A stretch of 64,000 bases of DNA. Origin: JASSUD01 sp031963405. GTDB lineage: Bacteria; Pseudomonadota; Gammaproteobacteria; Burkholderiales; Burkholderiaceae. The stretch covers positions 1,116,001-1,180,000 of the forward strand of contig JASSUJ010000001.1 of assembly GCA_031963405.1 (NCBI GenBank), in the 5' to 3' direction. This document shows, piece after piece, positions 1 to 7,952 of this stretch. The position numbers and the translations under genes are program-made. How positions within the stretch are numbered: position 1 is the stretch's first letter; every line of letters starts with the position of its first letter. Below the pieces are notes generated by a model, which worked only from the letters and a program-made list of their open reading frames with translations, did no database searches and was not told the DNA's origin.

Positions 1-50
1 ATATCTTTACCTGAGCAGATTTTTTAAAATGGCTCATCAGGAATATAGAA

Positions 51-143
51 AAGCGCTACATAAACTGATGCAAGAAATATCGACGCAAGCAATACACTTA
101 CGCGGCAAAGCGGCATGGCTCCGCACCAGTTTATACAGCGCTT
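51..143. repeat. Imperfect palindromic element upstream of rodA (family C-like)
   Basis: Two 17-base arms, AAGCGCTACATAAACTG at 51-67 and its near-exact reverse complement at 127-143, flank a 59-base centre. The AGCGCT ends resemble the ends of other palindromes in this window (1606-1663, 44671-44775). The rest of 1-192 holds no gene I can recognise; mrdA (PBP2), often found just before rodA, is not seen. Confidence 0.5.
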
Positions 144-192
144 CTAGGTATCAATATTTATAGGTCATAACCCCTCTTAAAGGAGCGCCATC

Positions 193-1341
193 TTGCCCAA
201 TGAATCGCGTGTTTGGCTACAGCGTGCTAAGCAAATGTTTAGCGGCTTCGATAAACCGCTCGCGCTCTCTGTATTTTTATTGATGAGTGTTGGGCTGGTG
301 GCCCTTTACAGCGCGAGTATTGATATACCTGGACGCGTTCAGGATCAGCTACGTAATATTTTGGTCACATTCATACTGATGTGGGCCATTGCCAACGTAC
401 CCCCTCCTCTACTTATGCGCTTTGCTGTACCGCTCTATACGGTTGGCATTGGCTTACTGATTGCTGTCGCACTGTTTGGCATTACCCGTAAGGGAGCTAA
501 GCGGTGGATTAATGTGGGCATGGTGATTCAACCCTCCGAGATCATGAAGATTGCGATGCCGCTCATGCTCGCTTGGTATTATCAAAAACGCGAAGGTGTG
601 ATGCGCTGGTATGACCATATAGGTGGGGCATTTTTGCTAGGTTTACCGGTGTTGCTGATTGCTAAGCAGCCTGATCTTGGTACAGCGATGTTGGTTTTTG
701 CAGCTGGGTTTGCTGTGATTTATTTAGCAGGTTTGAGTTTTAGGCTGATTTTGCCTGTATTACTGGCCTTAGTGATTGCGATAGGCTCAATCATGGCCTT
801 TGAAAGCAAGCTTTGCCAGCCGCAAACACAATGGCCGCTTATGCACGACTATCAAAAGCACCGCGTCTGTACTTTGCTTGACCCCACTTCTGATCCGCTG
901 GGGAAAGGCTTCCATACTATCCAAGCAATTATCGCTATTGGCTCTGGCGGCCCATTCGGGAAAGGCTGGCTGAAAGGCTCGCAAGCGCATCTTGAATTTA
1001 TTCCTGAGAAACACACTGACTTTATTTTTGCAGTCTATGCGGAGGAATTTGGGCTGATTGGTGGGGTTGTGTTGCTGTTTCTCTATCTATGCTTGATTGC
1101 GCGCGGTCTTTATATCGCCGCCCAGGGGGCAACGCTTTTCGGGCGCTTATTGGCAGGTTCGCTAACGCTAAGTTTTTTCACTTATGCTTTAGTCAATATT
1201 GGCATGGTTAGCGGTTTATTGCCGGTGGTGGGCGTGCCACTGCCTTTTATTAGCTATGGTGGTACGGCACTTGTGACGCTCGGCATTGCCGTAGGGTTAA
1301 TCATGAGCATTGGCCGGCACAAACGACTGATACAAAGCTAA
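193..1341 (+). CDS. rodA: Rod shape-determining protein RodA (SEDS peptidoglycan glycosyltransferase)
   Basis: RodA is the inner-membrane SEDS glycosyltransferase that polymerises lipid II in the elongasome with PBP2. The 382-residue protein is close to the usual length (about 370) and has many hydrophobic segments. Family signatures are RKGAKRWINVG, QPSEIMKIAMPL, AKQPDLGTAM, EKHTDFIFAVYAEEFG and, near the C-terminus, GVPLPFISYGGTALV. The start is a TTG at 193, seven bases after a strong AAAGGAG; the nearby ATG at 200 is out of frame. FtsW is the other SEDS possibility, but the motif set and short N-terminus fit RodA. The partner mrdA is not visible in the 192 bases upstream. Confidence 0.93.
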   Translation: MPNESRVWLQRAKQMFSGFDKPLALSVFLLMSVGLVALYSASIDIPGRVQDQLRNILVTFILMWAIANVPPPLLMRFAVPLYTVGIGLLIAVALFGITRKGAKRWINVGMVIQPSEIMKIAMPLMLAWYYQKREGVMRWYDHIGGAFLLGLPVLLIAKQPDLGTAMLVFAAGFAVIYLAGLSFRLILPVLLALVIAIGSIMAFESKLCQPQTQWPLMHDYQKHRVCTLLDPTSDPLGKGFHTIQAIIAIGSGGPFGKGWLKGSQAHLEFIPEKHTDFIFAVYAEEFGLIGGVVLLFLYLCLIARGLYIAAQGATLFGRLLAGSLTLSFFTYALVNIGMVSGLLPVVGVPLPFISYGGTALVTLGIAVGLIMSIGRHKRLIQS

Positions 1342-1384
1342 ATTAACCTAGGAGCTAATGTCTGCATCGGTATTGTTTACTCTT

Positions 1385-1480
1385 AGAACCTGTTTAGGGT
1401 TTTCCTAGTGGCCTTGCGCCGCCGCAGACAGTACAACTTAGTACGGCAAGGCGGCGCTAGGGAAAGCCTAAACAGGTTCT
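1385..1480. repeat. Dispersed palindromic element, family A
   Basis: It starts AGAACCTGTTTAGG and ends with the matching inverse CCTAAACAGGTTCT. The inner arms contain GCAGACAGTAC and GTACGGCAAGGCGGCG, so the whole unit can fold into one long hairpin. Near-identical units occur at 2930-3031 and 27806-27908. It lies in the rodA-queD spacer (1342-1693), where I see no gene. Confidence 0.8.
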
Positions 1481-1605
1481 TAGGCTATGCAGCGCATGCC
1501 TAGCTCCCCTGCTTACGGCTTTACAAGAATTGCCGCCAAAGCAAAGTCAGCGGTTCGGTAGTTGTCTTTAGTTAAAACGGGGTAGATGGCACAGGCTGAA
1601 ACTAA

Positions 1606-1663
1606 AAAAGCGCTGCAAGAACCGAAGCAGCATCGTGCCGCCTTCGATTTATTCAGCGCTTTT
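1606..1663. repeat. Short palindrome between rodA and queD (family C-like)
   Basis: The perfect 10-base arms AAAAGCGCTG (1606-1615) and CAGCGCTTTT (1654-1663) enclose GATTTATT next to the right arm, as in the family C elements. It could act as a transcription terminator for rodA or queD, but there is no clean T-run. Confidence 0.45.
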
Positions 1664-1693
1664 CTAATCTATTGCCGACGACCCTCAGCCCAT

Positions 1694-2140
1694 TTACGGC
1701 TTTTCTATATCAGCCCAGCAGTTCGGCGTTTCATACAAGCGTATTTTTTTCAGCCTTAGCTTTTTTCCATAATGGGCATCATAGACGCTAGCCAGCGTAT
1801 CAAACGCAATAGCGGCAAGATTTTCTACCGTAGGCGGGTGCTCAACCACAATCGTTTTATGGTCGGGCAGTGACTCGAGAAACTGGCGCGTGAGCGTATC
1901 GTCTCGATAAACGAAAAAGGCGTGATCCCAAGCGTTCACTAAATGCTCGAGAGCGAGTGATTTTATTTGCCCAAAATCCATCACCATGCCGCAATCAGGC
2001 GCGTTAGCTGTTTGGATAGGCTCGCCACTCAAAGTCACTTCGAGCGTATAGCGATGTCCGTGCACATTGCGGCACAGGCTACGATGGTCAGGCAGCCGAT
2101 GGCCTGCATCAAATTCGAGTTTACGGGTAATAGTTAGCAC
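1694..2140 (-). CDS. queD: 6-carboxy-5,6,7,8-tetrahydropterin synthase QueD
   Basis: QueD converts dihydroneopterin triphosphate to 6-carboxytetrahydropterin, an early step towards preQ0 and queuosine in tRNA. The 148-residue protein has the PTPS/QueD pattern: a zinc-binding histidine in FDAGHRLPDH, the catalytic cysteine in SLCRNVHGHRY with the two further zinc histidines, the central MVMDFG, and a histidine in VVEHPPTVENLA. It lies five bases after queE on the same strand, with queC farther upstream, so this is a queC-queE-queD set. Confidence is high because motifs and context agree. Confidence 0.93.
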   Translation of the reverse strand: MLTITRKLEFDAGHRLPDHRSLCRNVHGHRYTLEVTLSGEPIQTANAPDCGMVMDFGQIKSLALEHLVNAWDHAFFVYRDDTLTRQFLESLPDHKTIVVEHPPTVENLAAIAFDTLASVYDAHYGKKLRLKKIRLYETPNCWADIEKP

Positions 2141-2145
2141 AACTT

Positions 2146-2775
2146 TTATGGAATATTGAGATATTTATGTGTTTGTAAAGAAAGGTGCCAACGCGGGTGC
2201 TGCTTGCACCAGTCGATCGCGAATTTTGTATTAAGTTCGTGATCCGCATTATCCATCGGCTGCACGAAGAAATGCTCGAATGCTAGTTTTTCATAATCTA
2301 CTAAATGCTGACGCTGCTGCGGCACGACCACTTTCAGCTCATTGCCTTGCACAACATTAAGTGGCGCATCAGCTTTGGGGCTTACGCAGACCCAGTCAAT
2401 GCCCTTGGGAATCGGCAATGTGCCGTTAGTTTCAAGGGCAATCGTGAAATCTTGCGCATGCAACGCTTCAATTAATGGGGCATCGAGCTGTAGCAAAGGC
2501 TCCCCTCCCGTGCATACGACAAAGCGGTGCGCAGCTCCCGTTGGCCAGAGCGAGGCAATACGCGCTGCTAGCTCAGCCGCTGCATACTTGCCACCATTTT
2601 CGCCATCGATACCCACAAAATCTGTATCACAAAAACGGCACACCGCTTGTGCGCGTCCATCTTCTCGGCCTGACCACAAATTACAGCCGCTAAAACGACA
2701 AAACACAGCCGGACGGCCAGCATGCACGCCCTCGCCCTGCAAAGTGTAAAAAATTTCTTTAACTGTGTAAGTCAT
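2146..2775 (-). CDS. queE: 7-carboxy-7-deazaguanine synthase QueE (radical SAM)
   Basis: QueE is the radical SAM enzyme that contracts 6-carboxytetrahydropterin to 7-carboxy-7-deazaguanine. The 209-residue protein starts MTYTVKEIFYTLQGEGVHAGRPAVFCRF in pieces typical of the family (FYTLQGEG, then FSGCNLW). The cluster cysteines are in SGCNLW and in AVCRFCDTDF. The insertion between the first and the following cysteines is the proteobacterial form with the longer spacer. VCTGGEPLLQ and ALETNGTLPIP follow. It is immediately upstream of queD and probably cotranscribed with it. Confidence 0.93.
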   Translation of the reverse strand: MTYTVKEIFYTLQGEGVHAGRPAVFCRFSGCNLWSGREDGRAQAVCRFCDTDFVGIDGENGGKYAAAELAARIASLWPTGAAHRFVVCTGGEPLLQLDAPLIEALHAQDFTIALETNGTLPIPKGIDWVCVSPKADAPLNVVQGNELKVVVPQQRQHLVDYEKLAFEHFFVQPMDNADHELNTKFAIDWCKQHPRWHLSLQTHKYLNIP

Positions 2776-2831
2776 CTCGATGCTTAGTTGATATGTCTGA
2801 CATTACTTATTTTTGTAACGCTTGTCCTTTT

Positions 2832-2905
2832 AGAACTTATTTAGGCTTTTCCTAGTGGCCTCGCGCCGACGCAGACAGTACAAAACGTACGGCAAGCCGG
2901 CAAAT
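2832..2905. repeat. Partial family A palindrome (right half lost)
   Basis: It starts AGAACTTATTTAGGC and carries the GACGCAGACAGTAC core, but after GGCAAGCCGGC it diverges and the matching right end is missing. It sits directly beside the complete copy at 2930-3031, so one copy has apparently decayed next to another. Confidence 0.65.
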
Positions 2906-2929
2906 CCTTAACAAGCCACCACCCTGCCA

Positions 2930-3031
2930 AGAACTTGTTTAGGCTTTTCCTAGCGCCCTCGCGCCGACGCAGACAGTACAAAAGTACGGCAAGGCGGCGC
3001 GAGGGCGCTAGGGAAAGCCTAAACAAGTTCT
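2930..3031. repeat. Complete family A palindrome overlapping the 3' end of queC
   Basis: It begins AGAACTTGTTTAGGC and ends GCCTAAACAAGTTCT. The left and right halves pair over most of their length, with the GACGCAGACAGTAC / GTACGGCAAGGCGGCG centre. The last 21 bases (3011-3031) are read as the final seven codons of queC on the minus strand, and the queC stop (3008-3010) also lies inside the element. Confidence 0.85.
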
Positions 3032-3733
3032 AACAAATTCACTATAGCCACGTTTACGCAATTGACAAGCAGGACACTCGCCGCAGCCATAACCCCAGTC
3101 ATGCAACACCTCACGCTCACCTAGATAGCAAGTATGGGTTTCGGTGCGGATTAGCTCTGTCAGGGCTGCGCCGCCAAGTGTTTGCGCCAGCTGCCAAGTT
3201 TCTGCTTTATCCAGCCACATCAGCGGGGTTTCGATGATAAGACGGCTTGCCATTCCAAGATTTAAGGTAGCTTGCAAGGCCTTAAGCGTGTCGTCACGGC
3301 AGTCGGGATAACCCGAAAAATCCGTTTCACACATTCCGCCCACTAGCACTTGCAGCCCACGCCGATATGCAATCGCTGCGGCTATTGTCAGAAACATGAG
3401 GTTGCGGCCTGGCACAAAAGTATTAGGCAAGCCATTTGCGCTATTCTCAATTGCGACAGGCTGAATCATCGCTGTGTCACTGATCTGACCCAACACGGAT
3501 AAGTCGATCAAATGATCGTCTTGGAGGCGCTCACGCCAGGGGGCAAATTGCTCCAGCACCTGCGCTCGAAAGCCAGCGCGGCAAGCTAACTCAACCCGAT
3601 GGCGCTGGCCATAATCGAAGCCAAGCGTCTCCACTCGCGCATAGCGGCTTAATGCCCATGCAACACAAGTGGCTGAATCTTGCCCGCCAGAAAACAGCAC
3701 AAGCGCGCCGTCTTTCGCTTCTTTGCGTGACAC
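3008..3733 (-). CDS. queC: 7-cyano-7-deazaguanine synthase QueC
   Basis: QueC makes preQ0 from 7-carboxy-7-deazaguanine in an ATP- and ammonia-dependent reaction. The 241-residue protein shows the PP-loop LFSGGQDSATC near the N-terminus, GFDYGQRH, a conserved FVPGRN, and the zinc cysteines in the C-terminal region (THTCYLGE and CGECPACQLRKRGY). An oddity is the last seven residues, RTCLGFP, and the stop codon: they are encoded by the end of a dispersed palindromic element (2930-3031). The original C-terminus has therefore been replaced or extended beyond the zinc site. The catalytic core looks intact, so activity is likely. Confidence 0.93.
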   Translation of the reverse strand: MSRKEAKDGALVLFSGGQDSATCVAWALSRYARVETLGFDYGQRHRVELACRAGFRAQVLEQFAPWRERLQDDHLIDLSVLGQISDTAMIQPVAIENSANGLPNTFVPGRNLMFLTIAAAIAYRRGLQVLVGGMCETDFSGYPDCRDDTLKALQATLNLGMASRLIIETPLMWLDKAETWQLAQTLGGAALTELIRTETHTCYLGEREVLHDWGYGCGECPACQLRKRGYSEFVRTCLGFP

Positions 3734-3824
3734 TTAAAATCCTCGTAAAAAAGACGCTACTCTACCATTTAGGGAATATCTACATAAGCCGGGGATAAGA
3801 AATGCAGGTACAAGCAATAAAAAC

Positions 3825-4002
3825 AGACCTTTTTCGAAGCCCCGCAGCAAGGAATGCTTTTGCTATATGGCGAAGTCTGACACCGCTATCCAGTTGAGGT
3901 AAGCCTCTTTTAGGAAACGCTGAATAAATCGCAAGCACAGGAACACCTGTGCAGTTACCACACCTGTAGGGCATAAAGGCATAATGCCGCCCGCTGTATT
4001 CA
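3825..4002. repeat. Degenerate composite of family C/C2 palindromes
   Basis: AGACCTTTTTCGAAGCC with GCAAGGAATGC, and further on AGGAAACGCTGAATAAATC, match the ends and cores of the better preserved elements at 40410-40507, 53795-53905 and 44671-44775. The arms here are diverged. The queC-kinase spacer (3734-4059) contains no gene that I can support. Confidence 0.4.
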
Positions 4003-4059
4003 ACTTTCCTTTTACCTTACACAACTCATGAAGGCCTGCTCGGTCGGAGAAAGCGTGTC

Positions 4060-7000
4060 GTGAAACAATCGATTATTTTTCGAATTCTGGTCGTAGTAAG
4101 TTTGTTCGCTCTTATGGTGAGCGCGGGCTCGGCATTTTTTATTGGTGTACAAGCCTATCAAAGCGCCCACGCTGAGGCGCTCGAAGAATTACGTCGTAGC
4201 ATCAGCAGTAGCGCATTACTCACCAGCGAGAATCTTCAAAAAGCCAATAAGAATGCACATCGCCTGTTAGAAATCTGGAATACCCCTGCTGTACAGCAAT
4301 CGCGCAATATCACCGCCGTGCCTTACTCGGAAGTATTTTATGCGGATGCAGGGAATCCCAATCAAATCGTCACGACACTATTTGCACAAAAAGTGCGTTG
4401 GGCTGTGCAGGTTCTAGGGGCCGATACAGATGCCAATGAAGACACTTTTCTTGATTTTCCCGGCTATGGCACCGCTATCCATTTTCCACGCGATGCGCCT
4501 GATACTTACGCTTATGAGCGCGCACAACAAATTCGCCTGTTGCGCAAAAAAGCGGCTCACACTTCAAGCAATATTGTCTGGGGGGATTTATATTTTGATT
4601 CGTTTTGGCAGGATTGGACGATTTCTGTCGCAGCGATTCAGCGTGATGCAGCAGGCCGCCCCATCACCCTTGCTGGCCACGGGCTGCTAGTCAAGAACCT
4701 GATCAAAAAGCATCTCATGCTGCCGACGGGGGCGACCAGTTTTGTTTTAACTCATCAAGGCGATTTAGTTTTACCGCTAAGCGACAAAAAAGCCGTTCGC
4801 TTTGCGCCACAGCTTATACAGCAACTGCCGCTGCATAAGATGAAGCCACTCTCCTCCCCTTTCTATTTCTCTTTGCAAGGGGCCAAAGCCTATATCACTC
4901 CTTTAGAAGAAATTAATTGGTATTTAGCCGCCGTTATTCCTAATCACGTTCTAGAAACACAGGCTTGGGTACCTATTTGGAAGCAATTACCTGTTCGTCT
5001 AGCGGGCATTATTGGACTTTGTTTATGCCTTTATTTAGTGATTACGCAAATTCTCGCGAAACCGCTACTGAAGTTTATTGCTGATATTGACAAAGGCAGA
5101 GCGGGTGGTACTCGCCCTCGGCTTACCTACAGCAAACCAGATGAATTCGGGCGTTTTGCTGCTGCTTACAATTCGCTCTTAGACGAAGTCGATACACAAT
5201 ATGGCGCACTTGAAAAGCAAGTCCAGGAAAGAACAACCGAACTCGAAATTGCGCGCAAGGAAGCCCAGCGAGCAAACGAATTGAAAAGCCGGTTTCTGGC
5301 AAATATGAGCCACGAAATCCGCACCCCGATGAATGGCGTGATTGGTATGCTAAGCCTGCTCAGCGACTCCAAGTTAAACGCCGAGCAGCGCCGCTATTGT
5401 CAAGCGGCGAAGCAAAGTGTTGAATTGCTCCTATCCATTATTAACGAGATTCTCGATTTCTCACGCATTGAGTCAAATAACGTCATCCTGAACACCGTGA
5501 CTTTCGATCTGCTGAATCTATTTGACCAGATCATTGAAGTGTTTATCCCTAAAGCGCAACAGAAGAGGCTGCGCCTAGCACTTGAGATTGGGCCGGAAGT
5601 GCCCAAAGAGCTTATTGCCGATGCAACCAAACTGCAGCAGATTGTCACCAATTTGCTAGGGAATGCGATTAAGTTCACACCCTCAGGCTCAGTGACTGTA
5701 GCCATTCACTATCGACCAGACATCTCGCTAAACCCTGATACAAGCTCTCGCATGGGGCACTTAATCATTAGTGTTAGCGACACCGGCATTGGCATTTCAG
5801 CTGACGCTATACAGCGCATCTTCTATCCATTTTTACAAGCTGATGCTTCGATTACGCGCCGTTTTGGTGGAACTGGGCTGGGACTATCAATTTGTAAGCA
5901 TCTAACTGCATTACTTGGCGGCGAAATTCAGCTACAAAGCACACTTGGCAAAGGCACGACTTTTACCGTTAACCTACCCATAGCCGAAGCTACGCCGCGC
6001 GAGCAGCCTGAACTAAAGATATTCGCTAACCTGCATATCTTAGTGGTATTGCAGAATGCAACATTGCCTACCATTTTGCGTTACGGCTTTGAACGGTTTG
6101 GCATCTCTTACAGCTTCGCGAGCTCCCCCAAAGAAGCCCTAGCACTGCTGCGCCAACCCCAACTCACGCGCATCGACGCGCTTTGGTGCGATGCGCGTTT
6201 TGGTTTACGCAAGGCACAAGCCCTATTACGCCTCATTAAAAGGTTTGATAAAGATGCCACACCTACTCTACTGCAGCTGAGTGACGAGGCAATTTCAAAC
6301 CGGCTAACGCCTGCCGGCGCCAAGCAAGCCTCTATCCTTGATTGTGCACCGCTGCTCTTCCAAGACTTTATTGCCGCACTCAATACCATAACTGGCCTGG
6401 CTAAAAACACAGAAACCGTATCCCAATTTGCGCTTCAACCCTATTCTTTAAAATTACTTGTCGTCGATGACATGGCGATCAATTTAGAAATTTTCAGCGC
6501 AATGGCCCAAAAGTTTGGGCATACCGTCAAAACAGCGAAAGACGCCGTACAGGCCATGCAAATACTTGCCGCTGAGACTTTTGACGCAGTCATTATGGAC
6601 GGCCAAATGCCGGGCATGAGCGGCATTGAAGCAGCACGCCACATCCGGCAAAAAGTCGAGCCAATTTTGGACGCCGAGGTTTACATCATTGCTATGTCAG
6701 CCGGGGCCTTCGAAGATGAACGCAATGCCTTCCTCACCGCTGGCGCCAACGACTTCCTGCCCAAACCCGTGGTTCCCAAAGTGCTGGCAGCGGCACTTTT
6801 AAAAGCAATTAACTACCAATTAGGAAGAGGCATAAAACTCACCTCTGCACAATTCAACGATACAGCCGAGGAAGATGAACATTGGGCCTTCAACGAAGCA
6901 TTACTTGATCGTTTTAGAAATGAACTGCAGCACTTGCATCAGATTTCACAACAGCACTTTCTCAACGGCGAGCCTCAAGCTTTATTACGCGAGCTGCACA

Positions 7001-7140
7001 AAATGAAAGGCGTCGCTGGACTGTTAGCAGAATGGCAAGTTGAAAACATGATTTGCCATACTGAACAAGCGGCAAAACAAGGCGATTCAGCAGAGGTAGA
7101 AAAAGGGCTAAATAAACTTAAAGAGTTGCTCTATAAGTAA
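4060..7140 (+). CDS. SsrA-like hybrid sensor histidine kinase (HK-receiver-Hpt)
   Basis: This 1026-residue membrane kinase is the probable sensor of the secretion island. It has TM1 at about 8-30, a periplasmic sensor region to about 305, TM2 at about 312-333, and a HAMP-like and coiled-coil linker to 410. The HisKA box MSHEIRTPMNG carries phospho-acceptor His418. The HATPase has N-box NLLGNAIKFT and G-boxes DTGIGI and GGTGLGLS. A degenerate receiver-like segment lies at about 654-785, a true receiver at about 797-918 (Asp847 in VIMDGQMPG), and a C-terminal Hpt domain has His980 in LHKMKG. This order matches SsrA/BarA/EvgS-type phosphorelay kinases. The start is GTG at 4060. The likely partner is the NarL-type regulator at 21233-21892; that pairing is inferred from context only. 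Confidence 0.85.
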   Translation: MKQSIIFRILVVVSLFALMVSAGSAFFIGVQAYQSAHAEALEELRRSISSSALLTSENLQKANKNAHRLLEIWNTPAVQQSRNITAVPYSEVFYADAGNPNQIVTTLFAQKVRWAVQVLGADTDANEDTFLDFPGYGTAIHFPRDAPDTYAYERAQQIRLLRKKAAHTSSNIVWGDLYFDSFWQDWTISVAAIQRDAAGRPITLAGHGLLVKNLIKKHLMLPTGATSFVLTHQGDLVLPLSDKKAVRFAPQLIQQLPLHKMKPLSSPFYFSLQGAKAYITPLEEINWYLAAVIPNHVLETQAWVPIWKQLPVRLAGIIGLCLCLYLVITQILAKPLLKFIADIDKGRAGGTRPRLTYSKPDEFGRFAAAYNSLLDEVDTQYGALEKQVQERTTELEIARKEAQRANELKSRFLANMSHEIRTPMNGVIGMLSLLSDSKLNAEQRRYCQAAKQSVELLLSIINEILDFSRIESNNVILNTVTFDLLNLFDQIIEVFIPKAQQKRLRLALEIGPEVPKELIADATKLQQIVTNLLGNAIKFTPSGSVTVAIHYRPDISLNPDTSSRMGHLIISVSDTGIGISADAIQRIFYPFLQADASITRRFGGTGLGLSICKHLTALLGGEIQLQSTLGKGTTFTVNLPIAEATPREQPELKIFANLHILVVLQNATLPTILRYGFERFGISYSFASSPKEALALLRQPQLTRIDALWCDARFGLRKAQALLRLIKRFDKDATPTLLQLSDEAISNRLTPAGAKQASILDCAPLLFQDFIAALNTITGLAKNTETVSQFALQPYSLKLLVVDDMAINLEIFSAMAQKFGHTVKTAKDAVQAMQILAAETFDAVIMDGQMPGMSGIEAARHIRQKVEPILDAEVYIIAMSAGAFEDERNAFLTAGANDFLPKPVVPKVLAAALLKAINYQLGRGIKLTSAQFNDTAEEDEHWAFNEALLDRFRNELQHLHQISQQHFLNGEPQALLRELHKMKGVAGLLAEWQVENMICHTEQAAKQGDSAEVEKGLNKLKELLYK

Positions 7141-7162
7141 AGCGGCACCATTTCAATCAGGT

Positions 7163-7191
7163 CACCCCATTTATTTTAAAAAAATGGGGTG
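7163..7191 (+). terminator. Hairpin after the sensor kinase gene
   Basis: The perfect 10-base arms CACCCCATTT and AAATGGGGTG enclose a short AT-rich loop, 22 bases after the kinase stop codon. No strong T-run follows, so it may be a terminator or merely a stable 3' end. The rest of 7141-7479 holds no gene and must contain the promoter of the translocon block. Confidence 0.45.
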
Positions 7192-7479
7192 CAAATTCAC
7201 TAAAAAGCCACGATAAAAAATTGAAAAACGACAAAATCGCTTGTTGTTTTTTTATACACTCCGATTTCTACGTATTTCTACTCAGCAGCGTCTTTTGGCC
7301 GTCTGGCAGACCTGAGAGCCTTTTCGTCTCTTTTCAAAAAACACTCAGCATCCCAAAGCCCTTGTTTAATTAAGGTATAGACCTTATATTCGCTCCCTCT
7401 CACTCTTACCATACTGCCATTTCATAATTGAATTAAGCGGTACGGTTTAAGTAACGTGTAAGGCTAAAAGGGGTCTTGA

Positions 7480-7872
7480 ATGGATGATTTGGACAGCTCT
7501 GCGCAGACATTGCAAAATGAAATGCTAAGGCTTAAGAAATTAATGGAGCAATTTAGTCAGTTTCCCAAGCAACTTGCTGAGCTTGCGAACAACGCAGAGC
7601 ATGACCCTGCTGCACGTGCGCAATTGGAAAATTTTCATGAAGCATGGAATAGTGGCCTTTCTCAGAATCTCGAAAAACTGAAGGCATCAACCATTAAGCT
7701 GGCGCAGGCTAAAAATGCCTTTCAAAATAGTTTTCTTGACCCAAATTTTGAGCAAGCGTTGACTGAAAAGCTGGTCGCTACGATTGAGCTGCCACCCTCA
7801 GATAAAGCGCTGCCGTCAAATAAGCCGCATCAAGCATCCAAAAAAAAGTCCAAGTCACGAGGCTTTGTTTAA
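7480..7872 (+). CDS. Small coiled-coil protein, SseA-like chaperone candidate
   Basis: This 130-residue protein is largely helical and charged, with heptad-like stretches (about residues 8-40 and 55-85) and a basic tail KKKSKSRGF. It sits directly before the SseB-like filament gene. In SPI-2 that place is taken by SseA, a small coiled-coil chaperone for the translocon proteins that also has a basic C-terminus. Sequence resemblance is only general, so position is the main argument. GGGGTCTTGA lies just before the ATG; no classical Shine-Dalgarno sequence is obvious. It could instead be a secreted protein. Confidence 0.5.
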   Translation: MDDLDSSAQTLQNEMLRLKKLMEQFSQFPKQLAELANNAEHDPAARAQLENFHEAWNSGLSQNLEKLKASTIKLAQAKNAFQNSFLDPNFEQALTEKLVATIELPPSDKALPSNKPHQASKKKSKSRGFV

Positions 7873-7952
7873 TAGATAAGTCGTGTGGGCCCAGCTATAG
7901 CGGGGCTCAAGCCATCTGATGAATAGAACTTAATAGAAAAAGTTTCCAAGGA

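Noticed and set aside
2342..2749. 135-residue frame opposite queE
   Set aside because: Shadow of the conserved queE coding sequence on the other strand; Ser/Pro/Ala-rich antisense translation.
2841..3026. 61-residue frame across two family A repeats
   Set aside because: Consists entirely of palindromic repeat sequence and has no ribosome site.
3734..4059. preQ1 riboswitch upstream of queC
   Set aside because: No conserved short pseudoknot pattern could be seen; the spacer is made of degenerate repeat pieces.
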